From: Ophiothrix spiculata
Lineage: Eukaryota > Echinodermata > Ophiuroidea > Amphilepidida > Ophiotrichidae
DNA: 22,053 nt
Reading direction: 5' to 3' (one strand)
NCBI GenBank assembly: GCA_000969725.1
Contig: JXSR01S018005.1
The position numbers and the translations under genes are program-made. The notes beneath the pieces were generated by a model. It was not told where the DNA came from, did no database searches, and worked only from the letters and a program-made list of their open reading frames with translations. Positions 10,509-22,053 of this stretch are shown here, piece after piece (position 1 is the first letter of the stretch; each line of letters opens with the position of its first letter).

Positions 10509-10632
10509 TATGTGACCCGTCATATCGAAAGGTACCTTAAGGATCCCAAAATCAACATCTGAAAGCTGGGATTTAAAGCTTTAAAATGACACCTTGCGTT
10601 TGGCTATAAGATGTTTGTCAAGTTACATAATA
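10509..10632. mobile_element. Family X fragment, copy 3 (left end only)
   Basis: TATGTGACCCGTCATATCG and AAAGGTACCTTAAGG-type sequence start the fragment, followed by the family's GCTTTAAAATGACACCTTGC block and a piece of the TGTTCG...AAGTTACAT region. It then stops: the remaining roughly 330 bp of the family, including the right terminal repeat, are missing. Confidence 0.85.
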
Positions 10633-10699
10633 GTCAATTTCTCAGGTTCTGTGTCTAATAACTTAGGTTAATCATGCTTACATAATAGTCAATTTCTCA
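10623..10699. repeat. 22-bp direct repeat at a 55-bp interval
   Basis: TTACATAATAGTCAATTTCT followed by CA occurs at 10623 and again at 10678. The first copy overlaps the break point of X copy 3 (AAGTTACAT), so the repeat may mark how the truncation arose. Confidence 0.8.
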
Positions 10700-11034
10700 C
10701 AAACTATACACATGAATCTGCTAATTACACCTGATACAGCTTTTGTTAGATTTACAAGAAAAACCCAACATAGCAACCAATCTCATCACAGTCCACATAG
10801 ACAGTAACAGAACCACCTAACTTTGATATTTCAGATGTTTGCTTTGAAACACTTTTCTCTGCTATCATATTTTCTTTCATTAAGCAAACTATCAGGTTAA
10901 TGGCTAGACACATTGCCAGCCTTTATAGCAGACACAACGAAATATTGCCCCCATTTGTAAAGGAAATCTAGTCAAGGCAAAAAAGTGACACGATCAAAAT
11001 GAGTTGGATGTCGGTCGGAAATATTGATTTAGAG
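10700..11034. other. Anonymous interval
   Basis: No ORF, terminal repeat or known element is visible. Confidence 0.5.
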
Positions 11035-11037
11035 TTA

Positions 11038-11309
11038 GGGCTAAAACATAGTCGGCCTTCAATCAAAATTTTCTCCACCAAACACTTGGTCATGAAGTCA
11101 AAATGATGATTGACTTCCAATAAAATAACTTCAAGTTCAACACCGAGTTGAGACCAAAAAAATGTTGCAATAAATTGCACATGTGTTGAATTGCCTCAAA
11201 TGTATGTTACCGGTTTATACTTTAAATTTGATCGCAAATATTTGGTGACGTCACAACCAAATGTTTGGGCGCGAAAAATTTTGTTTGAAGGCCGACTATG
11301 ATTTGACCC
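11038..11309. mobile_element. Harbinger-like MITE, TTA target duplication, 272 bp
   Basis: TTA at 11035-11037 and 11310-11312 flanks ends GGGCTAAAACATAGTCGGCC and GGCCGACTATGATTTGACCC. The inverted repeats run about 60 bp inward, including CAAAATTTT and CCAAACACTTGGT versus CCAAATGTTTGG. A 3-bp TTA duplication with GGG termini fits the PIF/Harbinger superfamily. A GTGACGTCAC palindrome (CRE-like) lies in the right arm near 11245-11254. Short frames at 10968-11180 and 11222-11410 are by-products of the arms. Confidence 0.85.
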
Positions 11310-11312
11310 TTA

Positions 11313-12740
11313 CAAGACAATAACCAGAGATAGAAGATCCTTTTGTTTTCATTGTTTAAAAAAACCCCTAAAGATTTGTCCTTTTTCATGAACCAGATGA
11401 CCAATGACAATGGGGTTTAGATCAAAATTCAACATATATAAAGCAGAATTCCTTTATTAATATAAATCAAGATTTGAATTGCCAACATGTGGCTCATTCT
11501 GTCCAACAATGTAAAAATGCAGTATGTACATCTATAGAGCATAGCAGATACTTCCATTTTACATGCAATTTCTCTTCAACCCAGTCCCAAGCAACATTTT
11601 TTTATGTTCATATGTTTGCGGGAAAAAAGAAAATATTGCAGAATTCAGAATCCGGGGTTTTTGACGGCATTTCAATTTCACTAATTGCATCAGCATGCCA
11701 TTGAAATCATTGAACAATATTAATATTAGCGGCAAATCAATTTTGCGATCTTGGGGTATTACCGAAATTAGCGAAATTAAATTGCTAGCAAATATTTCTT
11801 GTTTTACAGTATTAGATATACAAGAGAATTAATAAACCTTTTCAAAATACGACTTTCCGAGAATTTCAAAAGCTGATTTTACACTTTCCGGCAATTGCCG
11901 ACAGAAAAAGTGACTCTTCAACACAATAACTAGAATGTAAAGTTCGCGTTCTCATTATCTGGTTGCTAAGCTTACGTATTCGAACTTGTAATTGGGGTTA
12001 GCACTAACGAGTCACTTTTAAAAAGTTTTAGTGTGATGCGCTCCGAGTTGACTGGTAATTGTAAGCTCAATCAGACGATTTCAAATGGAAATTTCACTCT
12101 TTCTGTCAGTGAGCATATGGTGGCCCCAGCCAAAAAATGTTCAGAATTAGTGCCTCTTAACCATGTATAGGTCTGAATATAATTATTATTCACTGCAAAT
12201 GCGAGAGATTTTTCGAAATTTTGTTTACAAAAAAGTACATGCTTATGAGCTCATACGTGATTGGTTGATAAATGGAATGGATTTTGAAAAAGTCTATTGT
12301 CTGCTCATTTGTGCCGGATTTCGACAAGGTAAAAGGAAGTAGCTTGCAATGTATCTGCAATGCACATACAACGTTTTTACGTTGTTCAGAGACATTTCCC
12401 TTGATCGTGTCACAAATGAATAACAAGATTGTCACTTGAGATGATTTGTGGCTGACTGCATCTTTGTTCATGTTTTCCAGTCAACATTAACTCTGTTGAG
12501 TAATGAATGTGTGAAAAATATATAAGTGATGTAAAACTGTATTGTCACATTTTTGTAACTATTTGCACATTTTGTAACTTGAATAAAATATCTTAGCTGC
12601 TTTTGAGAAATAGCCATTTTGGAGTGACAAAATTTTTCATCATTACTATTGGCTTGTTGGGTTTATCTTACTTTCATTATTAATATTAGCTGGTTGAGTT
12701 TTAAATATAGACAAATCCGACAAAGCACTCTCGAAAGACC
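11313..12740. other. Long interval without a supported gene
   Basis: This 1.4-kb stretch holds only short frames. The longest is a 93-codon minus-strand frame (12190-12471) that I do not recognise and that shows no splice or domain evidence. Near 11908-12027, AAAAAGTGACTC and GAGTCACTTTT form a widely spaced inverted pair. No transposon ends are seen. Confidence 0.45.
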
Positions 12741-13843
12741 GCCCTCTTGCGTCGCCGCCATTACGGGGGGCCAATTTAGTAGTTTTCACCATAGTCAATA
12801 CATTGAGATGTCAGTCTTTTAGGCCTATCCATGGACATTCTATGTCCATCTTAAAATCGAACTTCTCTTTTTACTGAATGAATATACTGCTGAATTATGT
12901 GGTTTCTAAAATACGCAATTTGACGTGCGTTGTAAGCAGGCTGTTCTAAAATCACGCGTTTGTTATTTACGGGCGGCAGCTTTGTTGGATATTCACGCGC
13001 GTGCTATTCATAATCGGACTTGTTAAACTGTTTTTTTATACGTTTTTGATTTGTTACCATAACTGAAACTAATATCCGATATGCAGATGGTATAATACTA
13101 AACTCGAACCAGTGACTATAGGGTAAGTTTAATGATTGGGATCCCATGAACAATAAACTTTTTAGGCGAACTATGTAAGCACCCAGGTAAACACACTTCA
13201 ACATGATTTTGGAAACTTATCCTTAATATTGCTACTGAACAAATAGACGTAGGCCTACTGTCTCGCAAAAAATGTGTTTTGACTAGTTTCAGAACATCAC
13301 GTACCTCTAGGCCTAAAGCATATTTTTCTTTTCAATCTTTTGAAAATAACAAAATAATAAAATCGGAAACAATTGTAGTAGGCCTAGGCCTATGTCATAC
13401 GGATGCGTTAGTGTTTTTCTGTTTTCTAATCATCTGTCTATATTAACGGAGTTTTTAGCTTGAAACATTATCTTTTGTCTTTTTAATAACATTTTCAAAG
13501 TAAGCAGATCCCATTTTTCAAGAAGGTGCAAAAAGAATATCAAAAATCTGACGGCTTCAGCTTTATAAGTGACAACTTGAATTTGCGCAACTTCCGCTAT
13601 CACCATTGGTTTTTAGTAATAGTTCAAGTTCTTTCCACGGGTATCACGACATTGAACATTCATTTTTCGCTAAAGCTTTCCTTTTTTAATGCAAGTGAAT
13701 TTACTATCCTATATATATTTTTTAAAAATGCAACCGAAAACTGCAAGAAACACCATGAAAATTAATACCGATCCGCCTATACAACGTATAAGGTATTCAA
13801 AAGTGGCCCCGATGGCCCCCCTCAATGGCGGACGCAACAGCGC
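12741..13843. repeat. GC-rich inverted pair flanking an AT-rich core
   Basis: CTCTTGCGTCGCCGCCATTA and CGGGGGGCCA near 12742-12772 recur inverted as TGGCCCCCCTCAATGGCGG and ACGCAACAGC near 13813-13842. About 35 bp of imperfect symmetry encloses about 1.05 kb of AT-rich, ORF-poor sequence. This may be a DNA transposon remnant or two independent CpG-rich patches. Both arms contain CCGCCATT/AATGGCGG, a YY1-type core. Confidence 0.45.
12815..13395. repeat. Cluster of TAGGCCTA palindromes
   Basis: TAGGCCTA occurs near 12821, 13251, 13309 and 13379, the last as the overlapping TAGGCCTAGGCCTA. AGGCCT is nearly absent from the rest of the window, apart from two sites in the inserted element at 18001-18382. 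No function is evident. Confidence 0.7.
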
Positions 13844-14039
13844 CACACACGGTTGAGACAAATCAACATGCGCGGTCGGATTCGTCTATAGACGGAAGAA
13901 TAAGAGGTTTTTGCTAACACAAAATTGACCTCCTTTTATCAAAGGCTACACACATAAAAAGGCATCTTCACGGCAGCTTTATAAGGCTTGCATTAGGTGT
14001 CATACTCAATAGACCAGAAAAGTTCCAACTACATGATCA
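13844..14039. other. Unassigned sequence before the composite array
   Basis: No feature is recognised. Similarity to the array blocks starts at about 14040. Confidence 0.4.
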
Positions 14040-14455
14040 TTACCAGATACTACCAGATGAGCATTTAATAACTCACATAGTTCAAGATGATTTTACTGCT
14101 AAGGGATTCTTCAGAGTTAACAAATCTCCTGGTATTACAAGATGGGAGATTACTTGCTTGTAAAAGTCATAGATAGCAGATTGCTAGTCCCAGCAGCAGC
14201 TGACTAGCTGGGAGTCATAGGTAGAGGATTATTTGACATTAAATCAAGTGACTTCATTCAACAATGTAATGCTATCATGATGCCTGCAACCAACCAAGGG
14301 GGGGGGGGGGGGGCTGGGTGTCACAGGATTACTTGACATTAAATCAGGTGACATCATTCAACAATGTAATGCCTACAACCAACATGATATCTTACTGTCT
14401 TCTCAGAAAACCCTTACCAGTCATGAATATTCATAAGGTACTAAATTTGTTTAAA
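14040..14455 (+). repeat. D-E block, copy 0 (upstream of the first B block)
   Basis: It carries CAGCAGCAGCTGACTAGCTG, the TTACTTGACATTAAATC block, ACATGATATCTTACTGTC and CTTACCAGTCATGAATATTC in the same order as 15470-15830 and 18850-19160. It differs by an internal 100-bp direct duplication (from 14227 and 14327) and a 16-base G run at the duplication junction. Confidence 0.8.
14298..14313. repeat. Poly-G tract, 16 bases
   Basis: Uninterrupted G16 sits between the two 100-bp direct repeats of D-E copy 0. The equivalent place in the other two copies has no G run, so it was acquired in this copy. It could form a G-quadruplex and its length is prone to sequencing error. Confidence 0.95.
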
Positions 14456-14835
14456 TCATTGGCATACTCGACTTTGTAAGAAGTCTAACAAAAAAGAGAA
14501 ACCGACCCTGTTAGCTTAGACAGGTCCTCCAGGCAGAATGTCCTACTCTGTATCCTGCTTATTACAAATTGTAGTAGGCACAAGTATCTTTCTGGCATGG
14601 GTTAATTTGGAATTGCTTAGTGACTACAGACCACTGCACAAGAGATTTTGGGAGCAAGGTCAGGTTGCCTATTATGCATAATTTGCACCATTGCATCAGG
14701 TTATTTCAGTTGAGCATGATATTTTTGGAATTCTCAAGCCTTCAAGAGAACATCAACACCTATCTCTGGCCTTTGTGGGTAAGAAACTGTAAGCTTAGAC
14801 AGAAACACCTCAAGGCAGGATGCCTACTCTGTAAC

Positions 14836-14990
14836 CTGGGGCCCGTTTTATAAGACTTGAATCAAGCATACATTTGATTGAAACAAGAAAATGCTTAATT
14901 TCAAACAGAAATTTACATTATATCAACCTATTTAACGCTTGATAAATCCAATGTACGCTTAATTTGAATCTTAAAAAAAACGGGCCCCAG
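14836..14990. mobile_element. CTGGGGCCCG MITE, copy 1 (155 bp)
   Basis: Ends CTGGGGCCCGTTTTATAAG and CTTAAAAAAAACGGGCCCCAG are inverted repeats of about 19 bp. The interior is AT-rich with TTGATT/AATCAA-type symmetry and no ORF. Comparison with the paralogous B block, which reads TACTCTGTATCCTGCTTATT without the element, shows this is an insertion into block C. This end sequence is widespread in marine invertebrate genomes, to my recollection. Confidence 0.88.
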
Positions 14991-16159
14991 CTGATTATAA
15001 ATTGCAGTAGGTACAAGTATCTTTCTGGCATAACCACACACATATGCTGGACTTTCCAATGGGGTACTTGGAATTGTTTATTGCCGGCAGAGCACTTCAA
15101 AAGAGACTTTCGGAGCAAGGTCAGGTTGTCAATTCCATACGCATTTTGCATCATGTTATGTCAGCATAGTATGATGCTTTTGATGAGTATTTTGAATTTT
15201 CCAGCCTCAAAGAGAACATCTATCCTGGCCTTCAAGGATAACAAACTATATTCAAGCTTGTCTGGGTCTGGAGTAATCCAATTTGATAATCCCTGGAGTC
15301 AAATAAATCCGAAAATAAAATCCATATTTTCTAGCTAAATAGATCATGCTGCTCATAGTCGCAACTGTGTGATCATGAGAACATTAAACTAGTCTAAGGG
15401 ATACAAAAGGAACCTACCAATTTTCATTCAAAAGCTATTCTTTTCCTTTCCCAAAAAATTCATGAGATTGATACATGATACACTGCATTTTGTTACTTGA
15501 TGGATTCCAGATTGAGTGCGTAATTAGGTTTAAGATGAATTTGTTGTTCGATAATGAGATGTTTAATAAATTTCCGGGTGTAGAGGATTACTGGCTTGTG
15601 AAAGTCACAGATAGTAGATTACTTGTCTCAGCAGCAGCTGACTAGCTGGGAGTCATAGATAGAGAATTACTTGACATTAAATCGAGTGACATCATTCAAC
15701 AATGTAATGCAATCATGATGCCTCCAACCAACATGATATCTTACTGTCTTCTCAGAAAACCCTTACCAGTCATGAATATTCATGAGGTACTAAATTTCAT
15801 TGGCATACTTGACTTTGTGCTGTAACGAAGCCTAACCTGTCAACCAAGATGGGTTTAGAACAACTTGGGGTAGAATGCCGTACTCTGTACCAAGTATCTC
15901 TCTGCCATAATCACACAACTAAACAAGACTTTTAAAGTTGGGTTAATTTGCAGAGATGGAACTGGTGGCTTAATTCCAAGGGGGACCGCTCGTGTATTAA
16001 TGTGGTACTCATGCTCACCATAGCACCTCAAAATTGGACCCTAAATGGTATAATTGTTGACAGCAAATTGAATATTAAAAAGTAAACAATTAAGTTTTTC
16101 CTTCATTTACATAAAGTCAATAATCTAAATACATTTTATGCAAAACATGTACAGAACAT

Positions 16160-16635
16160 TAATAATAATAATTACAGTGCTTATATAGTGCAGTTCAAAA
16201 AATGATCATTGCCCTTCAGACCAAATAAATTAAATAAAGCATGGAAAAAAACAACAGGGTCATTCCAATCTCAAATGTCAAAAACGTTACCAAAATGTTA
16301 CACGATCCTGCCCTTGAATTTGAATGAGCTTGAGTTATCTTCAAGGGCTGCTGCATACTTGGAAGATATCCAAAGCTCATTCTAATTGAAGGTCAAGGAC
16401 ATGTAACATTTTGGTAACGTTTGTGACATTTGAGATTGGAATGCCCCAACAGTGACTTCTTGGGGAACAAATGGGTTTTCAAGTTTACTTTGAAGGAAGA
16501 CAATGTCTGGGAAGTTCTAACTGAGCATGGAAGTTTAATCCGAAGACGAAGACCAAAGACTTCAAATGACCTGTCACCAATCAATTTTCTACTCCGAGGA
16601 ATGTTGGAACGTAGACCTAAAAATCTGAATGATAA
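16160..16635 (-). mobile_element. LINE 3' end, array copy 1, split by a foldback element
   Basis: On the minus strand a reverse-transcriptase C-terminal remnant (16635 down to 16452) reads LGLRSNIPRSRKLIGDRSFE and then LSSFKVNLKTHLFPKK. A 3' UTR and a GCACTATATAAGCACTGTAA segment with an ATTATTATTATT tail (16160-16197) follow. The LWNKLP-type motif is degraded to LRIKLP here. The 190-bp foldback element at 16257-16446 sits just after the HLFPKK codons and replaces the original stop context. The copy is 5'-truncated and inactive. Confidence 0.85.
16257..16446. mobile_element. 190-bp foldback MITE with CAACA target duplication
   Basis: GGGTCATTCCAATCTCAAAT at the left and ATTTGAGATTGGAATGCCC at the right begin inverted repeats of about 44 bp, and the symmetry continues inward (GAATGAGCTT/AAAGCTCATTC, ATCTTC/GAAGAT) so that almost the whole element folds on itself. 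CAACA flanks it at 16252-16256 and 16447-16451. The paralogous LINE copy at 19606-19612 reads AAACAACAGTC with a single CAACA, which is the empty site. The boundaries are therefore certain. Confidence 0.95.
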
Positions 16636-19600
16636 TCATCTGAGCAACAATACAAAGTGAAAACTAACCCTTAGAGGCAGATGTAGCTTTAATTTACAAC
16701 CATAAATGGCATAGATTATGCTGACCTTTTTCCCCAAAAATATGGATGCCGCCTATATTTCATAATCACATCATTCTTTTTATGATGAGCACAAGTACCA
16801 ATTCCAATCTAGAGCACCCCCAATTAAACTGTTAATGACTGTGGAACACTGCACTAAGTGATTAAAGGAGCAGAATGAGAATGCTTTACATAATTTATTC
16901 TTCTTTCCACAATTGCAATAAGACATCAATAAAATAAGACAGTATATACATCATCTTTTGCCTATTCAGTCTCGAAGTGTTACGTGTAATCCGATTATCA
17001 CCCTAACAACTGGTTCACGCTTTCTAGTTTTGAACCATGATCGAAATGATCACCAAGTAAAAGTATAGCATACACCGTTGTAAGGGGATGTGCATGAACC
17101 AATGACTGTGAAAGTTACATAACCACTACGATACTGAATTCAATAAAACCTAGCACGATGGCAATTCAGTGGATAGCATTGTTTATATAGCCATGTTAAA
17201 TTACACAGCCTTTAAAGGAACATCAACACCTATCGTTGGCCTTCATCAATAAGTTGCTACATTAACGCTTGTGTAGAGAAATTCAATTTTACAACCCCTC
17301 TAGTCAAATAAATCAGACAACGTAATCCCTTTTCTTTACAAGAATAGATTACACTTTTGACAAGTCACATCGACATGATCAAGATGAAAAGAGCATTGAA
17401 CTCTCCTGGATCTTGGCGATAAATAATGCACATTTCACTTGCTTTGCATACTCATTGGCATACTCGACTTTGTGAGAAGTCTAACAAAAAAGAGAAACCG
17501 ACTCTGTTAGCTTAGACAGGTCCTCCAGGCAGAATGTCCTACTCTGTTTACTGCTTATTGCAAATGGTAGTAGGCACAAGTATCTTTCTGGAATTGCTTA
17601 GTGACTACAGAACACTGAAAAGGAGTTTTTAGGAGCAAGATCAGGTTGTCTATTCCATACATAATTTGCATCATTGCGTCAGGTTATTTCATTTGAGCGT
17701 GATATTTTTGGAATTCTCAAGCCGTCAAGAGAACATCAACACCTATCTTTGGCCTTTGTGGGTAAGAAACTGTAAGCTTAGACAGAAACACCTCAAGGCA
17801 GGATGCCCTACTATGTAACCATGGGCCCGTTTAACAAGATTTGAATCAAGCACACGTTTGATTGAAACAAGCAACTGTTTGATTACAAACATAAATTTAC
17901 ATTGTATCAACCTATTTTATGCTTGATAAAACAAACATAAGCTTAATTCAATTTTTTATGAAACCGACCCCATCTGATTATAAATTACAGTAGGTACAAG
18001 AAAAGAAGATATAGTGATCTTCCCATCATGCCTTGCTTCCAGTGGGATACTTTGTAACAGGTTGTCATGAACATCTATAGTGGTGAAACTCATTCCAATT
18101 TTGCTTTTCAGACATGTTTTATCACTAAAGCTATTCATGACTAGCCTTTCTGAAAGGCCTGTTGGTATATTTCATAAAATATCCTGATAAGACCATTTTT
18201 TAATATAGCGCCATCACTATCTCGTTCCGCTCGCCTCGCTCGCTCATTAGACTCAACAGTTGATAGAAATATATCTTGTGACCAAGCCCCGAAGGCCTCT
18301 GAGAGAGGCTATTCATGACAACCTGTACAAGTATCCCAAATGAAAGCAAGGCATGATGTGAAGGTTCTGATATCTTTCTTTTAGGTACAAGTATCTTTCT
18401 GGCATAACCACACACATATGCTGGACTTTCCAATGGGGTGCGTTTATTGCCTGCAGAGCACTGAAAAGAGATTTTGGGAGCAAAGTCAGGTTGTCTATTC
18501 CATACATATTTTGCATCATGCTATGTCAGCAGAGTGTGATGCTTTTGATGAGTATTTTGAATTTTCCAGCCTCCAAGAGAACACCTATCCCGGCCTTCAA
18601 GGATAAGAAACTACATTCAAGCTTGTCTGGGTCTGGAGTAATCCAATTTGATAATCCCTGAAGTCAAATAAATCAAGCAATAAAATCCATATTCTAGCTA
18701 AATAGATCATGCTGCTCATAGTCGCATCTGTGTGGTCATGAGAACTGTACCCTGAGTCTAAGGGATACAAAAGGAACCCCGGGAAAGGAACCTTTCACCA
18801 ATTTTTCATTCAAACAGCTATTCTTTTCGTTTCCCAGGAATCCATGAGACTTGATACACTGCATTTTGTTACTTGATGGATTCCGGATTGAGTGCTCAAT
18901 TAGGTTTAAGATGAGTTTATTGTTCGATAATGAGATGCTTAATAAATCACCAGGTGTAGGGGAGTACATGTACTTGCTTGTAAAAGTCATAGATAGCAGA
19001 TTACTTGTCCCAGCAGCAGCTGACTAGCTGGGAGACAGGGTTACTTGACATTAAATCATTCAACAATGTTATGCAATCATGATGCCTCAAACCAACATGA
19101 TATCTTACTGTCTTCTCAGAAAACCCTTACCAGTCATGAATATTCATGAGCTACTCATTTTGTTTTGCGAAAACCGGTCTTGTCAACTATGATGGGTTTA
19201 CAAACACCTCGGGGTAGAATGCCATACTCTGTACCAAGTATCTTTCTGCCATTATCACACAACTAAACAAGACTTTTAAAAGGTGGATGGGTTAATTTGC
19301 AGAGATGGAACTGGTGGTTTCATTCCCAGGGGGACCGCTCCTGTATTAAAGTGGTACTCATGTTCACCATAGCACCTCAAAATTGGACCCTAAATGGTGT
19401 AATTGTTGACAGCAAATTGCATATTAAAAAGTATACAATTGAAGTTTTTCATTCATTTAAATAAAGTCAATACTTATCTAAATACATTATATGCAAAACA
19501 TGTACGGAACAATAATACCGTAATAATAATTACGGTTCTTATACAGTGCAATTCAAAAAATGATCATTGCACAAAACAAATAAACTAAATAAAACATGAA

Positions 19601-22053
19601 AAAAACAACAGTCAATTCTTGGGGAACAAATGAGTTTTCAAGTTTGCTTTGAAGGAAGACAATGTCTTAAAAGACCTAACTGAGCATGGAAGTTTATTCC
19701 AAAGATGAAGACCAAAGACTTCAAATGAACTGTCACCAATCAACTTAGGTTAAATTACACAGCCTTTCACACGTATTGGCCAATTCATAGCCGTATGTGT
19801 CAAAAAGGTCTCAACAAGAGAAAGGTGTCTAAAAATTTAATAAGGGTGTCTATTACAACAAAAAGGATGTCTAAAATATCAAAAAAGGCGTGTAAAACCC
19901 ATAATGGTGTCTAAACCCAAAATTGATATGTAACCCAAAACGCCATGTGGAATCAACAATGGTGTCTAAAACCAACAACACCTATGGCGGCCCACAGTTT
20001 GATGTCACGACAAAATGTTTGATAGCAAACATTTTGATTTGAGGCTGACTATGAATTGACACTTTCTTTGGCCTTCATCAGTAAGTTGCTACATTAAAGC
20101 TTGTGTAGGGAAATTCCATTTTACAACCCCTCTAGTCAAATAAATCAGACAACGTAATCCCTTTTCTTTACAAGAATAGATTACACTTTTGACAAGTCAA
20201 TCGGCATGATCGTGATGAAAGAGCATTGAACTCTCCTGGATCTTGGCGATAAATAATGCACATTTCACTTGCTTTTGAATTCCTATTTGGACCTTTTTCT
20301 TCTGAGGAATCCAAGTGGATTGAAACACAAACACCGCACTATGTTACTGGAGTATATGTGGGCTGACGCAGAAAAGGAAGCAGTTGTCGTCTCCTACATA
20401 AAGCTTGTTGTAGCATATCTGATGTATCAGATATAAGCAATAAATAAAAACCAACACCTGCACCCCTTTGCCACCACAGCCCACATATGTCACCTGCTCC
20501 AACGAAACCTGGACAAAGTCACAAAAGCACTATTGGAGATATACAGCCAAATGAACATGACACGAATCAATAGAATCTCATGGGAAATAGGTTGAGCAAT
20601 GCTGACAAGTGATACATCATCTCCAAGCTTGTAATTTCAACATTAATTATATGGGAAAATCAAAAAAATATTTTTCCTCTGTCTGGATTTCGCGGGAGCA
20701 GGTCACATATATATATAAATTGTGTTTACAATAGACAAGATAAATTTTGTAAAAGAAAATATAACTAATGCTTTTTGTGGATGCATTTCAATTTTTTTTT
20801 CTTAATGATTACATTTGACAACCATTGTCGGTATTAAAAAATGCAGTCCCCTCTCTAAAAACTGCACAAGGAAATCAGTAATCGAATTTTTAACTAGGGT
20901 GGTTAGTTCACCTTAAAATATTTCTTGCCTACATCTTGTACAGTTCACTTGCATGGATTTATTGCAGGAGTTTAGATGTTGCCACTTAAGGAAACAAAAT
21001 CACCATTTTGCCTAGAGCTTTAAAAATATAATAGTTACAGCCCGGGGAGGGGGGCACTGAGCTATATTGGTGTACACATCAACAGAAAAAAACGGAAAAG
21101 GGGGTCATTTTTTCCTGACCAACATGGAAAGCACTGCACGTGTTTAGGGGTGTGAAAACACTGATTTTCAACAGTGAGGATACTTTTTTTAAACAAAAAC
21201 TTGAAATGTCCACAAAAAGGGATGTTTTCCAAAACCTGAAGAAAAAATCCAACCTTTAAGGGGTGCAATTTAGAGTAAAATTTATAAAATTGAATGTGAA
21301 TCCTGTTTAGGTATATTTCTTCAAGGAAGCTAAAGTTTCTTTAGGGGATATTTTGTAAACCTATGTTCACGCATGTGTACATAAGTTAAATCTGAATATC
21401 CCCCCCCCCTTCCGGTTACAGCGTAATTGAGTGGGCACATGTGTAAATGGGTAAAATTGCAACCTCGTTACTATGGAAACCAATCGTTTTCAAATCAATA
21501 TCTACCTAATTACAGACTATTTTTGTGGTGCATTAGGCAAATCATTTACACACCAAAAAATTGCAACATTGAATAGAGCTAACATTAGCAACACTTGCCA
21601 TGTTCTTTTATATCCAACCCTGCATTAGTCGTCTCCTTTTTAATGTCATTATATCAACCCTAGACAATTTTTGTTCCTTGACAATTCGTTTTAAATCAAT
21701 CGTGCCTGACATATTAATAAATTGTAAATGTGTTTTACAGTTAGCAATAACTTAACTCTTTGCTAAAATCAGGTTTAGACAGGCAGGGGTATGGACTGGC
21801 AAAGGTGAATATGTGACCCGTCATTTCCAACCTTAAGGTCGGCACAGTAAATAAAAGATACAGGCCATTGAAGCTGAGCATAGTCAACTAGAATACGCGG
21901 TTCTCGGGCCGCGCGGTTCTCGACACAGAGTGTCGATCACGATGCCTCCGCATTCCACCTTTGTAATCGGACGAAGTTGAGAATTTGACCTTTCTTTAGA
22001 ACTATGACCCAAACCTTTGAAATCGGACAAAGTTGAAAATCTGACCTTTCTTT

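Larger units (their letters stand above)
14040..20275. repeat. Composite nested tandem array, two 3.0-3.4 kb units
   Basis: Blocks recur in the same order and orientation. B: 14461-14835 and 17457-17819. C: 14991-15345 and 18392-18715. D-E: 15470-15830 and 18850-19160, with an extra copy at 14040-14455. LINE-bearing F-G: 15835-16620 and 19185-19747. A: 17193-17445 and 19748-20275. Offsets between partners drift from about 2996 (B) to 3384 (C-E) and back to 2832 (A-A') as insertions and deletions accumulate. B and C are also diverged copies of each other, sharing CAAGTATCTTTCTGGCAT, GGGAGCAAGGTCAGGTTG and GAGAACATC blocks, so a smaller duplication preceded the large one. No ORF is conserved between units. 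Confidence 0.9.

Overview
The window looks like non-coding, repeat-dense nuclear DNA from a marine invertebrate, most likely a deuterostome and perhaps an echinoderm. The organism call is an inference. It rests on the AT-rich, intron-less composition, the absence of any long ORF, degraded CR1/L2-like LINE 3' ends with (ATT)n tails and a GCGCTATA-type hairpin, tRNA-derived SINEs, CTGGGGCCCG-type MITEs and TAGGCCTA palindromes. No bacterial operon structure, no intact protein-coding gene, no rRNA or functional tRNA gene, and no CRISPR array is visible. Open frames are short (124 codons at most) and mostly lie across repeat boundaries. The only frames with recognisable protein similarity are three C-terminal reverse-transcriptase remnants.

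Layout. 1-296 is a 61-bp tandem repeat cut by the window edge. 315-1109 holds two inverted-repeat elements. 1583-2016 is the 3' end of a LINE. 2090-5559 carries a TA-flanked mariner-like MITE, two copies of a TGTGACCGTCC family (Y), two convergent tRNA-derived SINEs, and one copy of a TATGTGACCCGTC family (X) joined end to end with Y. 6107-7210 is a CpG-richer segment followed by two inverted-repeat elements. 8168-9842 is a cluster of three elements: X copy 2, mariner-like copy 2 and a Tc1-like MITE with perfect 27-bp ends. 10509-11312 has an X fragment and a TTA-flanked Harbinger-like MITE. 11313-14039 is mostly anonymous, with a GC-rich inverted pair and a cluster of TAGGCCTA palindromes.

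The most striking part is 14040-20275, a composite array of related blocks duplicated in tandem with a period of about 3.0-3.4 kb. Because the two large copies can be aligned by eye, insertions can be read as filled versus empty sites: a 190-bp foldback element with a CAACA target duplication, a 382-bp long-TIR element with a 9-bp AGGTACAAG duplication, a CTGGGGCCCG MITE that predates the duplication, and an insert carrying a GGTGTCTAA minisatellite. The rest (20276-22053) holds a short unassigned ORF, a third ATGTGACC-ended element (Z), a G-rich repeat, an X fragment and the start of a 56-bp tandem repeat.

Nothing here behaves as a cooperating gene set. The interest lies in mobile-element biology: non-autonomous families sharing ATATGTGACC termini, insertion histories readable from internal duplicates, and repeat-borne regulatory-like palindromes.
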